Below the pieces are notes generated by a model. It was not told where the DNA came from. It made no database searches and saw nothing but the letters and a program-made list of their open reading frames with translations. Shown here in pieces: positions 25,888 to 32,974 of a stretch of DNA of 41,196 nt. The stretch's first letter is position 1. Each line of letters starts with the position of its first letter. The stretch comes from an uncultured bacterium (GTDB taxonomy: Bacteria; Myxococcota_A; Bradymonadia; Bradymonadales; Bradymonadaceae). A program made the position numbers and the translations under genes. The DNA is taken from positions 1 to 41,196 of the forward strand of contig CALJNB010000076.1 of the NCBI GenBank assembly GCA_937981985.1, read 5' to 3'.

Positions 25888-26844
25888 CTAAAAGAAATAG
25901 CCTAAGCCGAGTGAAACTTCCGAAGGATTCGCAACACCGCCATTCACTTTTTGGAAAACGAACTGCCGGAAATCCAAACGTAAAGTAGTATGTTGGCCAA
26001 AATAGAATGCCATCCCTGCGCCTAACGCGCCCTCGGGCTTGATATCAGCCTCTTTTGGCGCGTTGAAATCCGGGGTGGTCTGAGTGATTGCGAGTCCTGC
26101 ACCTGCGAAAAGATAGAGGTCGAAATAGTTCAGAGCACTGCTGTAGAACGACGTTTTCCCGTAAAAGGGGCTCCAAACCACTCCGAAATTAACGCGTGAA
26201 GGAACAAATAGCTTCCCCACGTCGATTCCGTCTCTATCCTTAGCTGGATTATCAAAATCAAAGGCGTAAGCGACTTGTTGATCTGCAACCAAAACCTGCT
26301 GAGCTGACACTCCGGACGGCTCGGTGATTTTATCCTCAAGTCCTTTATCGTAAGAGAAATTATAAGACGTCGAGAGTTCGATGCCGATATTTTCGAGTAC
26401 GAAATAATTCATTCGAATACCTACGGGAATGTAGGATTCGAAAATATTATTCGGGATTACGCCACCATATAAGGAGAGCGCGAAACGCCCATCTTTTTGA
26501 AAGGAGCGTTGTTGTAACGAGTAAACGTCTCGCATGGTTGACCAATAAAGCGGATCATTTGGATCCATTTTCTTGTGGCCATCATCCTTATAGACTTCCT
26601 CACCTTTCGCGGCGGCTTTGACGGCCGAAGACTTTTTAGCTGTCTCCTTTTTTACCTCGTCTTTTGCATCTGCCTTTTTTTCAGGTTCGGGGATTTTAGT
26701 ATCCTCGTCTGGAATTTCGTTCAATGCACCATCAATGAGAGAATCGGCATCACTTTTTTCGTCACCTTCTTGAGCCTGAAGTGGAGATGCAAGCATCAAC
26801 ACTATCGACAGAAAAGGCCAGGTTATGAAATTGCGTTTTCGCAT
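25888..26844 (-). CDS. Outer-membrane beta-barrel protein with charged N-terminal extension, first of a tandem pair
   Basis: This 318-residue protein has a signal peptide (cleavage after LQAQ region) and an acidic then Lys/Ala-rich segment of about 65 residues. A barrel domain with YWSTMRDVYSLQQ, KDGRFALSLYGG, IPVGIRMNYFV and a terminal Phe follows. The spaced residues YW-T-RD, GR-ALsL and P-GiR--Y are shared with the neighbouring barrel, so the two arose by duplication, like GltA/GltB and NfsA/NfsB. The extra charged region may contact the periplasmic TPR proteins. AGGAG precedes ATG 26844. Confidence 0.8.
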   Translation of the reverse strand: MRKRNFITWPFLSIVLMLASPLQAQEGDEKSDADSLIDGALNEIPDEDTKIPEPEKKADAKDEVKKETAKKSSAVKAAAKGEEVYKDDGHKKMDPNDPLYWSTMRDVYSLQQRSFQKDGRFALSLYGGVIPNNIFESYIPVGIRMNYFVLENIGIELSTSYNFSYDKGLEDKITEPSGVSAQQVLVADQQVAYAFDFDNPAKDRDGIDVGKLFVPSRVNFGVVWSPFYGKTSFYSSALNYFDLYLFAGAGLAITQTTPDFNAPKEADIKPEGALGAGMAFYFGQHTTLRLDFRQFVFQKVNGGVANPSEVSLGLGYFF

Positions 26845-26856
26845 TTTCTTTTACTC

Positions 26857-28446
26857 CTAATTAAAAACAGGAAGACGTGTATCTTGAGCAGCTTCAACAG
26901 TAGCAGTACGTCCGACTCGACTGAGATCGACGGTGCTCGTTCGGCCACCCAACGTTACGCTGAATGTGGTTTGAAGAAGATAACTTTGGTCTTTGGGAAC
27001 CAACTCGTCTTGGAAAGTATTGATTGCTGTTTCGATAGACCAGACGCCGTCCATAGTGAGCGGAAGCCAGTCAACATTTTGGCGGATGGCGCGTCCATCT
27101 CGCGCATAACTATAGCCACCACCGGTTTCACAGGCAATTGTGGAATAATCATGAATAGGGCCAAAACGTCCGTCCTCTTGACGCGTGGGAAGACAATATT
27201 TATCTCCGTCCACATAGGAGTCAGGCCTTTCGATCGTCGCGTTTCGGGCAGATGAATAAAACATCGGTTCTCGACACGTCTCAAAATTCAAACATGATGA
27301 ATCGTCAGTACACGCAGTTTGGATAGGGCTACCACTTACGACTTCGCTCCAATATGCGGTGTCATCGCGGAATAGTTGCTCACCCGTTCCGCTTTCCGTA
27401 GTGACCGTCGGGTCAAAATGAACAAAGTAGATTCGGACATTTGCAGCTTTCGCTTTCGCACCAATTGTCTGTGCCGAGAAATTGGGACGTCTTAAATCAT
27501 CGGGACCATCAACAATGACAACAAGCGTTTTATCATAGTTCGCGTATTCAGCTTCGCTGAAATTTTCTTCAAGAAGCTTATCAATCGCTTGGTAAACATT
27601 CGCGCGCGTACCACTAGCGTCCGAAAGCTCATTAATTGCATCTGATGCGCTTGTGCCACTATCGGTCCATTCAGTTACTCCCGTGGCTTTTTTAACAAGA
27701 GACTTAACATCGGACTTGGCCTGACCTGAGAATTCCCAAAGCCCAAAAAGAGTTTTTCGTCCCTCTGCTGCAGCAAGAACACTGCTTTCCTCCCATCGCG
27801 TAACCAGGGGATTCAATGAGCTCTTCCTACGTTTAGATGAATCACTACTGCGATTTTGGTTTCGACCGACATCTTCAGAGCCATCTCCGAGGCCGCTTCC
27901 ATCCGTATCAGGATACTTCGCACCAAGGTCCACTGGTAACCAACCGTCCATTGAGCCGGAATTTTCCACAAGCACGGCGAATAGTCGATCCTTAGTCCGA
28001 TCTGAAACGAATTCCAAATCACCTGAAAACGCAACGTCCGTTGCTCGTTGGCAGCGCTTTGAATTCAGACCTGTCTCAGCAGTGCAGACGAAATTCTCTG
28101 CGCCCAATCGACATGCTCCGTCGGTGCAGTCTAAATCCGGAGTTTCGGAAAGAGAGGGATCAAGAAGTTTCAAATCTGAATCAGAAAGCTGAACATCTTG
28201 ACTTCCCACAGTTTCGCCCGGACGAATCGCTGTACGATCGTCGGCGCGAAGAACGAAACGAAAGTCCGCCTTACCGTCACTAATCTGACCACAAGAGCCC
28301 GCAGGCGACATTCCGATGACCTCGATCCCAGCGAACTCACGTTCTTGGAATGAGATCTTTGCGACGGTATCACAAGATGTTGAGAGAAAACTGGCCGCCA
28401 GCACGCTCGTCAGAGCAAAATTACGATAGATGGATCTTTTATGCAT
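26857..28446 (-). CDS. vWA-like lipoprotein heading the Glt-like operon
   Basis: This 529-residue protein has a lipobox (LSTSC, C25) and an N-terminal Cys-containing region to ~135. A von Willebrand A-like domain follows from about 153. The MIDAS position reads ENSGS (161-165), with Glu where Asp is usual, then TSASDAINEL and the TLVVIVDGPDD strand. It contains several further Cys pairs. vWA domains mediate metal-dependent protein contacts, and here one may bind a surface partner of the complex. It starts at ATG 28446 with AGGT rather far upstream, and ends 12 bases before the first barrel gene. I know of no direct Myxococcus Glt counterpart. Confidence 0.78.
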   Translation of the reverse strand: MHKRSIYRNFALTSVLAASFLSTSCDTVAKISFQEREFAGIEVIGMSPAGSCGQISDGKADFRFVLRADDRTAIRPGETVGSQDVQLSDSDLKLLDPSLSETPDLDCTDGACRLGAENFVCTAETGLNSKRCQRATDVAFSGDLEFVSDRTKDRLFAVLVENSGSMDGWLPVDLGAKYPDTDGSGLGDGSEDVGRNQNRSSDSSKRRKSSLNPLVTRWEESSVLAAAEGRKTLFGLWEFSGQAKSDVKSLVKKATGVTEWTDSGTSASDAINELSDASGTRANVYQAIDKLLEENFSEAEYANYDKTLVVIVDGPDDLRRPNFSAQTIGAKAKAANVRIYFVHFDPTVTTESGTGEQLFRDDTAYWSEVVSGSPIQTACTDDSSCLNFETCREPMFYSSARNATIERPDSYVDGDKYCLPTRQEDGRFGPIHDYSTIACETGGGYSYARDGRAIRQNVDWLPLTMDGVWSIETAINTFQDELVPKDQSYLLQTTFSVTLGGRTSTVDLSRVGRTATVEAAQDTRLPVFN

Positions 28447-28538
28447 TCAATGGAACCTACACCAAAAGGTCAATGCTGTTGCGCCCCAAGCCCCCCCAAT
28501 GAAACGGGAGAATTTTCACGCAAAAACTAAAGCGCCTC

Positions 28539-28567
28539 TGATTACCCCAAACAATCTCTCAATGCAA
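28539..28567 (-). promoter_or_regulatory. Candidate promoter of the Glt-like operon
   Basis: TTGCAT (28567-28562) and TAATCA (28544-28539) are 17 bases apart on the minus strand, about 95 bases before the vWA gene. The match is partial. Confidence 0.3.
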
Positions 28568-28626
28568 GGTGTAGATCTGGAGCAAACTTTGGAATAAAAG
28601 GATCTTCAAATAAGCGAAAGAGGCAC

Positions 28627-28655
28627 TTGACTCATTACATTTTCTCGCTTATACA
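28627..28655 (+). promoter_or_regulatory. Sigma70 promoter for tRNA-Phe
   Basis: TTGACT (28627-28632) and TATACA (28650-28655) are separated by 17 bases, placing transcription start about 20 bases before the mature tRNA. Confidence 0.65.
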
Positions 28656-28680
28656 CGCGGACCGTTCAAAGAACGGAAAC

Positions 28681-28753
28681 GGGTAAATAGCTCAGTCGGT
28701 AGAGCACAGCCCTGAAAAGGCTGGTGTCCACAGTTCAATTCTGTGTTTACCCA
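28681..28753 (+). tRNA. tRNA-Phe (anticodon GAA)
   Basis: A full cloverleaf is present: acceptor GGGTAAA/TTTACCC, D arm GCTC/GAGC, anticodon stem CAGCC/GGCTG with loop CTGAAAA (anticodon GAA), five-base variable loop and T arm CACAG/CTGTG with TTCAATT loop. The discriminator is A. The following bases are CCT, so the CCA end is not encoded and must be added by nucleotidyltransferase. It is monocistronic. Confidence 0.96.
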
Positions 28754-28757
28754 CCTA

Positions 28758-28789
28758 AACGGTCCAAAATTTATTTTGGGCCGTTTTTT
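28758..28789 (+). terminator. Intrinsic terminator after tRNA-Phe
   Basis: AACGGTCCAAAA pairs with TTTTGGGCCGTT around a TTTA loop (12 pairs, one G-U) and is followed by a T-run. It overlaps the stop codon of the convergent CYTH gene, and an A-tract-poor minus side makes it mainly a plus-strand terminator. Confidence 0.85.
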
Positions 28790-29237
28790 ATTGCCCTGCC
28801 AAAACTTGGTTATAGTAACGCGCTTGACCCGAGACTTCCTCGCCCAACCAATCCGGCTCCGTGAAAACCTCAGACTCTTTCGTAAGCTCTATCTCTGCCA
28901 CAATCATACCGGCATGACGCCCGGCGAATTCATCTATTTCCCAGACATGACCATCACGTTCGATGATATGTCGCGTTTTTTCAACCTTTCGTGCCCCACA
29001 ATAAACATTCAACATCTCTAAGGCATCTTCTTTGGGAATCCGATATTCGTGTTCGGAGCGAGAAATATGTTCGGTCTTACCTTTGATCGTCAACCAAGCA
29101 TCGGCATCATTTATCCGAACACGAACCGTAGGATGCGCCAAATCGAAATAACCCTGAACCATTTCCACCGACCTGAGAATTTCGTCCCTCCACGAGTCAT
29201 TTTTGACTAAAAACTTCCGTTCAATTTCTTTGGCCAT
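28788..29237 (-). CDS. CYTH-domain protein (triphosphate-tunnel metalloenzyme family)
   Basis: This 149-residue protein begins MAKEIERKFLV, the ExExK motif that defines CYTH enzymes. It continues with VRVRIND, WLTIKG, EYRIPKEDA, IERDGHVWEIDEF and AEIELTKE, all positions that line the triphosphate tunnel. Single-domain bacterial members hydrolyse inorganic triphosphate or related substrates with Mg2+ or Mn2+. ATG 29237 starts directly at the conserved motif, with AAGGA seven bases upstream. The frame goes on upstream without similarity. It is divergent from the App1-like gene. Confidence 0.92.
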   Translation of the reverse strand: MAKEIERKFLVKNDSWRDEILRSVEMVQGYFDLAHPTVRVRINDADAWLTIKGKTEHISRSEHEYRIPKEDALEMLNVYCGARKVEKTRHIIERDGHVWEIDEFAGRHAGMIVAEIELTKESEVFTEPDWLGEEVSGQARYYNQVLAGQ

Positions 29238-29305
29238 TCCTGAATCCTTGTCTTGAGCCTTTTCCGTTTTCTTTGTACTTTCTAACAAGATTCAATGAGT
29301 TTGTA

Positions 29306-30355
29306 ATGGCAGAGCTTCCGGTTAGACATATCTACAGGTGGGATTTAGATAAGACCTATCTGGAGACCGATTTTGATACCGTCCGGGACCTCATTCGAAC
29401 CGCTTTTCAAAAAGCAGAAGAGAAACATACCGTTCCTGGAGCGGACGCCTTACTGAAGGAATTGGTCCGTAACCAAGACAAGTCTCGTGTTCTTCTCACC
29501 TTTATATCGGGCTCGCCAACGATGATGCGAGACGTCCTAGAGGAAAAATTTGCTTTAGACGGAATCCGCCCAGATGCCTTTATCCTCAAACCGACCTTAA
29601 AGAATATTCTCAAAGGACGATTCAAGGCGATCAAGGGCCAAGTGGGATACAAACTCGAGGCGCTCCTGAGGATTAGAGTTCAATCTCCCGACTCGCCCGA
29701 AACCCTTTTTGGCGACGATTCCGAACAAGACGCTTTCATCTATTCATTATACGCAGACGTGGTTCGCGGTCGAATCGATAAAGAACACCTCCGTAATATC
29801 CTCGTCGAAGCAGAGGTTTACGCATCGCCACTCGCGCGAATCTTAGATCTAGCCGACCAAGTGAAGAACTCGGAGAACATTCGCCGAATTTTCATACATC
29901 TAGATCGTGATACTCCGCCCGGACGTTTCCGCGTCTATGGGCCCAATGTGGTTCCCGTTTCCAACTATTTTCAAGCCGCTGTAATACTTGTAGGCGATGA
30001 AGTACTTTCTCCTGAAGGATTATTCCGAGTGGCCAAACACATGGTAGATCACTGTGACTACGATGTCTTAAGCCTTGCTAATAGTTTTCACGACCTTATC
30101 CGACGTCGTCATCTTAGTATCAAAGCCATAGATCGCATCGATGAATATAAAGAAGAGTTTTCATCGGCTTTTTCACAAGAATTTGTCGATACCTTTATTA
30201 GCCGTGTTCGCGCGCTTGCTCCTCTAAAACAGAGCGAACTCAACACCGATTACCGCACCCCTGACTACGTAGAAATTCTCAAATTTGATCGCGGACTCAA
30301 AGAATCCTTATCTCCGAAAAAACGAAACGTGTTATTCGGAAGAAAGAAATCTTAA
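29306..30355 (+). CDS. App1/HAD-type phosphatase-like protein
   Basis: This 349-residue protein starts near MAELPVRHIYRWDLDKTYLET. WDLDKT is a DxDxT HAD nucleophile motif, followed by LLTFISGSP (motif II region) and LFGDDSEQD (motif IV acids). This order matches the App1 catalytic domain (phosphatidate phosphatase-like, DUF2183). The C-terminal ~130 residues are helical and unassigned. There is no signal peptide. A TTG-initiated longer form from 29273 is possible, but ATG 29306 is placed just before the motif; its Shine-Dalgarno is weak. Substrate may be a phospholipid or other phosphomonoester. The end overlaps the convergent glycosyltransferase gene by four bases. Confidence 0.75.
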   Translation: MAELPVRHIYRWDLDKTYLETDFDTVRDLIRTAFQKAEEKHTVPGADALLKELVRNQDKSRVLLTFISGSPTMMRDVLEEKFALDGIRPDAFILKPTLKNILKGRFKAIKGQVGYKLEALLRIRVQSPDSPETLFGDDSEQDAFIYSLYADVVRGRIDKEHLRNILVEAEVYASPLARILDLADQVKNSENIRRIFIHLDRDTPPGRFRVYGPNVVPVSNYFQAAVILVGDEVLSPEGLFRVAKHMVDHCDYDVLSLANSFHDLIRRRHLSIKAIDRIDEYKEEFSSAFSQEFVDTFISRVRALAPLKQSELNTDYRTPDYVEILKFDRGLKESLSPKKRNVLFGRKKS

Positions 30356-31443
30356 AAGGCCGAACGCGCGATTTCTATTTCTTGTTTTCCATACTCTCGA
30401 GAGTAGGTATTGATAAAGCGTATCGTTCTCAAGCCGTCGAACCATTGATGAAATAGTCTAAAGAATTGCTTTTTCGTTTTACTATTTTTTCGAATTTTCA
30501 CTAAAACTGATTCGAAGTTTTCAGTATCTAAAAAATTTCGAATATCGTCAGGAAGTTCGACTTCGTTTTCGTACAACAGCTCCACAACATCGAATAAGAG
30601 TTTGACCTGATGAAACGCGGCGAAGGGCTCTACTTTATCGAAACGTTTTTTTTCGCTGACAATATCGCCTAGCGCAGGCCCAGTTCCCCACGGAACTCGG
30701 TCCGAAACTCTCCCAGACGGATACACACAGGTTGCGGCCGTCCCGAACCCCATAGGAATAAGCAGCTTTGTTAGCTTTTGAAGGAAATGAAAATCTTCGC
30801 CGGCGGTTCGTTTTACCATCCCACCGGACTTTATGTAGGTGTCTAAACGCAACGAAAACCTGCATCCCAAGGGCACGTAGGCATAGGGAGAATTCGCATA
30901 GGCAAGTCCATCCTTAAAGTAACGCAGCCAAGCTTCGTACTCTTCCAATGCCGGGGTACGGTCTCGGTGTTCAAAAGGCACAAGTACAACCGATTCTTTC
31001 ATTCTCGCGATTGCCTGAAAGAAATTGGGTTCAACCAGGGTATCTGCGTCTAAACTCACCACCCATGGATTTCCTACCGACCAGGACACCACATGATCCA
31101 TCCCAACTCGCCGAGCCTCCCCCACCCCATCGGTGAGCGTACTTTCTCTAAAACGGTCGATGACAAAAACGTTTTCAATATCATGGCAAAATGCATCCAC
31201 GAATTGGTTCTCTTCGTTGACCTCTTGTCCATCCTGTGGGGAACTATTTATGACAACAACGTAGGCGACTTTACTAGTCCCGTATTCATTAGCGGAGACT
31301 AAAAGCGACTTTAAAGTCTCCGGGAAAAGCTCCCGTTCTCTGCGGACAGGAATGACCACATAAAAATCGTAAATATCTCCGACTAAAAAATCAGGTGAAA
31401 ATCGGTTTCGAGATAAGTACTTTTCCCTATTTTTCTCGTTCAA
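30352..31443 (-). CDS. Family 2-like (GT-A) glycosyltransferase
   Basis: This 363-residue cytosolic protein has the GT-A pattern. There is a starting strand DFYVVIPVRRE, DGVGEARRVGMD, the DxD-like motif SLDADTLVEPN (nucleotide-sugar and metal binding) and an acceptor-site GGMVKRTAGEDFHF containing the ED pair. It has no membrane helix, so it probably acts on a soluble or membrane-surface acceptor. The start is TTG 31443, overlapping the miaE stop by four bases (TTGA); there is no other Met before the first strand. The sugar and acceptor are unknown. Confidence 0.8.
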   Translation of the reverse strand: MNEKNREKYLSRNRFSPDFLVGDIYDFYVVIPVRRERELFPETLKSLLVSANEYGTSKVAYVVVINSSPQDGQEVNEENQFVDAFCHDIENVFVIDRFRESTLTDGVGEARRVGMDHVVSWSVGNPWVVSLDADTLVEPNFFQAIARMKESVVLVPFEHRDRTPALEEYEAWLRYFKDGLAYANSPYAYVPLGCRFSLRLDTYIKSGGMVKRTAGEDFHFLQKLTKLLIPMGFGTAATCVYPSGRVSDRVPWGTGPALGDIVSEKKRFDKVEPFAAFHQVKLLFDVVELLYENEVELPDDIRNFLDTENFESVLVKIRKNSKTKKQFFRLFHQWFDGLRTIRFINTYSREYGKQEIEIARSAF

Positions 31444-32024
31444 TGTAACGCGGGTCGATTAGGCAGATCGTTTATAATTTCCGCTTCGATATCGAGCAAC
31501 TCGTCGAGTCGTTTTTTGACTTTGGCTTCATCAAAGTAGAGGCAAGCCATTTCAATGAAATCACCACGATGTTTCGATTCTTCGGCAGCCAATACTTTGT
31601 AGTATTCGCTTAATTCTGGATCACTTTGGGCAAGGGCTTTAGATACGAGAACGAAACGTTCGCAGCCTCGAAATTCGATGATGGACCCCAAAATCAAACG
31701 GTCCATAAAACGTCCGTCGATCCCATCGCTCATATGTTTCATGAGGCGTCCGACATAAGGATCTTTTGTATCTTTGCTAAATTCCAGCCCGCGATCACGA
31801 ATGAGACCAACAACTTGTTGAAAATGTTCAAGCTCTTCTCGAGCTATTGTAATCATGCGGTCAACTAACTCAATCTTATCGGGATACTTAACGACAAAAT
31901 GCATCGCGCTAGACGATGCTTTTCGTTCGCACGCAGCGTGATCGATCAAAAATAGATTCAAATTTTCGACAATGTATTCGCCCCAACCTTCGCGAGTTGT
32001 GGCTCGGAGTTTATAGCCAATCAT
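31440..32024 (-). CDS. miaE: tRNA-(ms2io6A37) hydroxylase
   Basis: MiaE is a diiron, ferritin-like monooxygenase that hydroxylates the isopentenyl group of ms2i6A37 in tRNA using O2. The 194-residue product carries the paired metal motifs on four helices: DHAACERKA, REELEHF, IEFRGCERF and AAEESKHRGDF. The ATG overlaps the Trm112-like stop by ATGA and its own stop overlaps the glycosyltransferase start. Function implies aerobic growth and MiaA/MiaB elsewhere in the genome. Confidence 0.92.
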   Translation of the reverse strand: MIGYKLRATTREGWGEYIVENLNLFLIDHAACERKASSSAMHFVVKYPDKIELVDRMITIAREELEHFQQVVGLIRDRGLEFSKDTKDPYVGRLMKHMSDGIDGRFMDRLILGSIIEFRGCERFVLVSKALAQSDPELSEYYKVLAAEESKHRGDFIEMACLYFDEAKVKKRLDELLDIEAEIINDLPNRPALH

Positions 32025-32227
32025 TTGATAAGGATCCGATCTGCAAGTAAAAAGCTCGTCACTTCGTTTCTTGTCGGATAGAGATAGGCTTTATCTTCGG
32101 TAACAAAACCGCCGTCGAAAGGCTCGATATCGGTGTGCTTTTTAAGTAAGGCAGAGATGCTTTTTTTGGTTGCGACTTTGAGTTTTTGTCCGCTTTCCGG
32201 ACAGCGCAATATTTTTTTATCAATCAT
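32021..32227 (-). CDS. Trm112-like small protein
   Basis: This 68-residue protein contains RCPESGQKLKVA near its start and ends FLLADRILIK, the pattern of the Trm112/UPF0434 (YcaR) family. It keeps only one Cys, so the zinc knot is not complete, as in many bacterial members. Eukaryotic Trm112 stabilises methyltransferases that modify tRNA, rRNA and release factor. The bacterial function is unclear, but placement next to miaE is suggestive. It lies three bases after the TerB-like gene. Confidence 0.75.
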   Translation of the reverse strand: MIDKKILRCPESGQKLKVATKKSISALLKKHTDIEPFDGGFVTEDKAYLYPTRNEVTSFLLADRILIK

Positions 32228-32229
32228 CG

Positions 32230-32757
32230 TTATAGCTTCAAAATTGATTTTAATTCGGTTATGAGCTCGCGCTCACTTGTAGAAATTTTACCCATTCCAA
32301 ACAGACCGCCTGACGCTTGAGCAACCCCTTCGATGTCTTTGAGAATCTCGTCTCTTTTCGCTTCCTTATTCTCAAGAAGGTTCGCTATGACAGCATGAGT
32401 TCTATCAAAAAAAGTTTTGGTCGGTTGATGAGTAATAAGCAAAGAAAGGAATTCATAGGCTTCCGAACTTTCGTCAACACCATTTTTTGATGCTGCTGCC
32501 AAAATTGCAGTCTTTTCCTCAGCGTCCACAGCACCGTCGGCCCATGCAACTTGAATAAGCGGGACCAAGTGAAGAATTCGAACCGTTTTTTTGTCAAAAC
32601 CTAAGGCCAATGCCTCTTCGGCTATCGATTCGGTAGAATCCAGAATGTGGGCAATTCCCTCTCTTTCTTCAGCTTGGATCGCGTTCAGTTGTCGATCTCT
32701 TCGGATCTTATCAATTTTTTCCTGGTCGCGATCGTGGGCATACTTCTCTTCACTCAT
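32230..32757 (-). CDS. TerB-like protein
   Basis: This 175-residue protein starts with a charged helix. From about residue 55 to 170 it has the all-helical TerB pattern, including VPLIQVAWADGAVDAEEKTAIL, the acidic signature of the tellurite-resistance TerB and DjlA-like domain. TerB domains bind metal and are found near membrane stress systems. No ter partners are seen here. ATG 32757 has AAAGGTGA at six bases; a GTG three codons upstream is less likely. It is the first gene of the operon. Confidence 0.82.
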   Translation of the reverse strand: MSEEKYAHDRDQEKIDKIRRDRQLNAIQAEEREGIAHILDSTESIAEEALALGFDKKTVRILHLVPLIQVAWADGAVDAEEKTAILAAASKNGVDESSEAYEFLSLLITHQPTKTFFDRTHAVIANLLENKEAKRDEILKDIEGVAQASGGLFGMGKISTSERELITELKSILKL

Positions 32758-32905
32758 TATTTTCACCTTTAAGTAGAAAGCAATCCTATACCGAGACTGA
32801 TAGCGTCAGACAAGAGACAGTGAAATTATTCCCCTTCGCGCCGCATCCAATCGTAGCTATTTCGGTGCACTAAACACTCAAAACTGCCGCAAAGTCCTTA
32901 TTTTA

Positions 32906-32934
32906 TTGAAATCATACTAGGTCTTCGATACATA
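32906..32934 (+). promoter_or_regulatory. Candidate promoter for the multidomain lipoprotein
   Basis: TTGAAA (32906-32911) and TACATA (32929-32934) are 17 bases apart, about 40 bases before the gene start at 32975. Confidence 0.42.
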
Positions 32935-32974
32935 GTAGGTGAAAGATAATTTCCGAAAAATTTTAGGACTTGTG

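Noticed and set aside
26575-27255. A 226-residue plus-strand frame across the barrel and vWA genes.
   Set aside because: It spans the junction of two well-supported minus-strand genes and its product is low-complexity and hydrophobic without a topology pattern.
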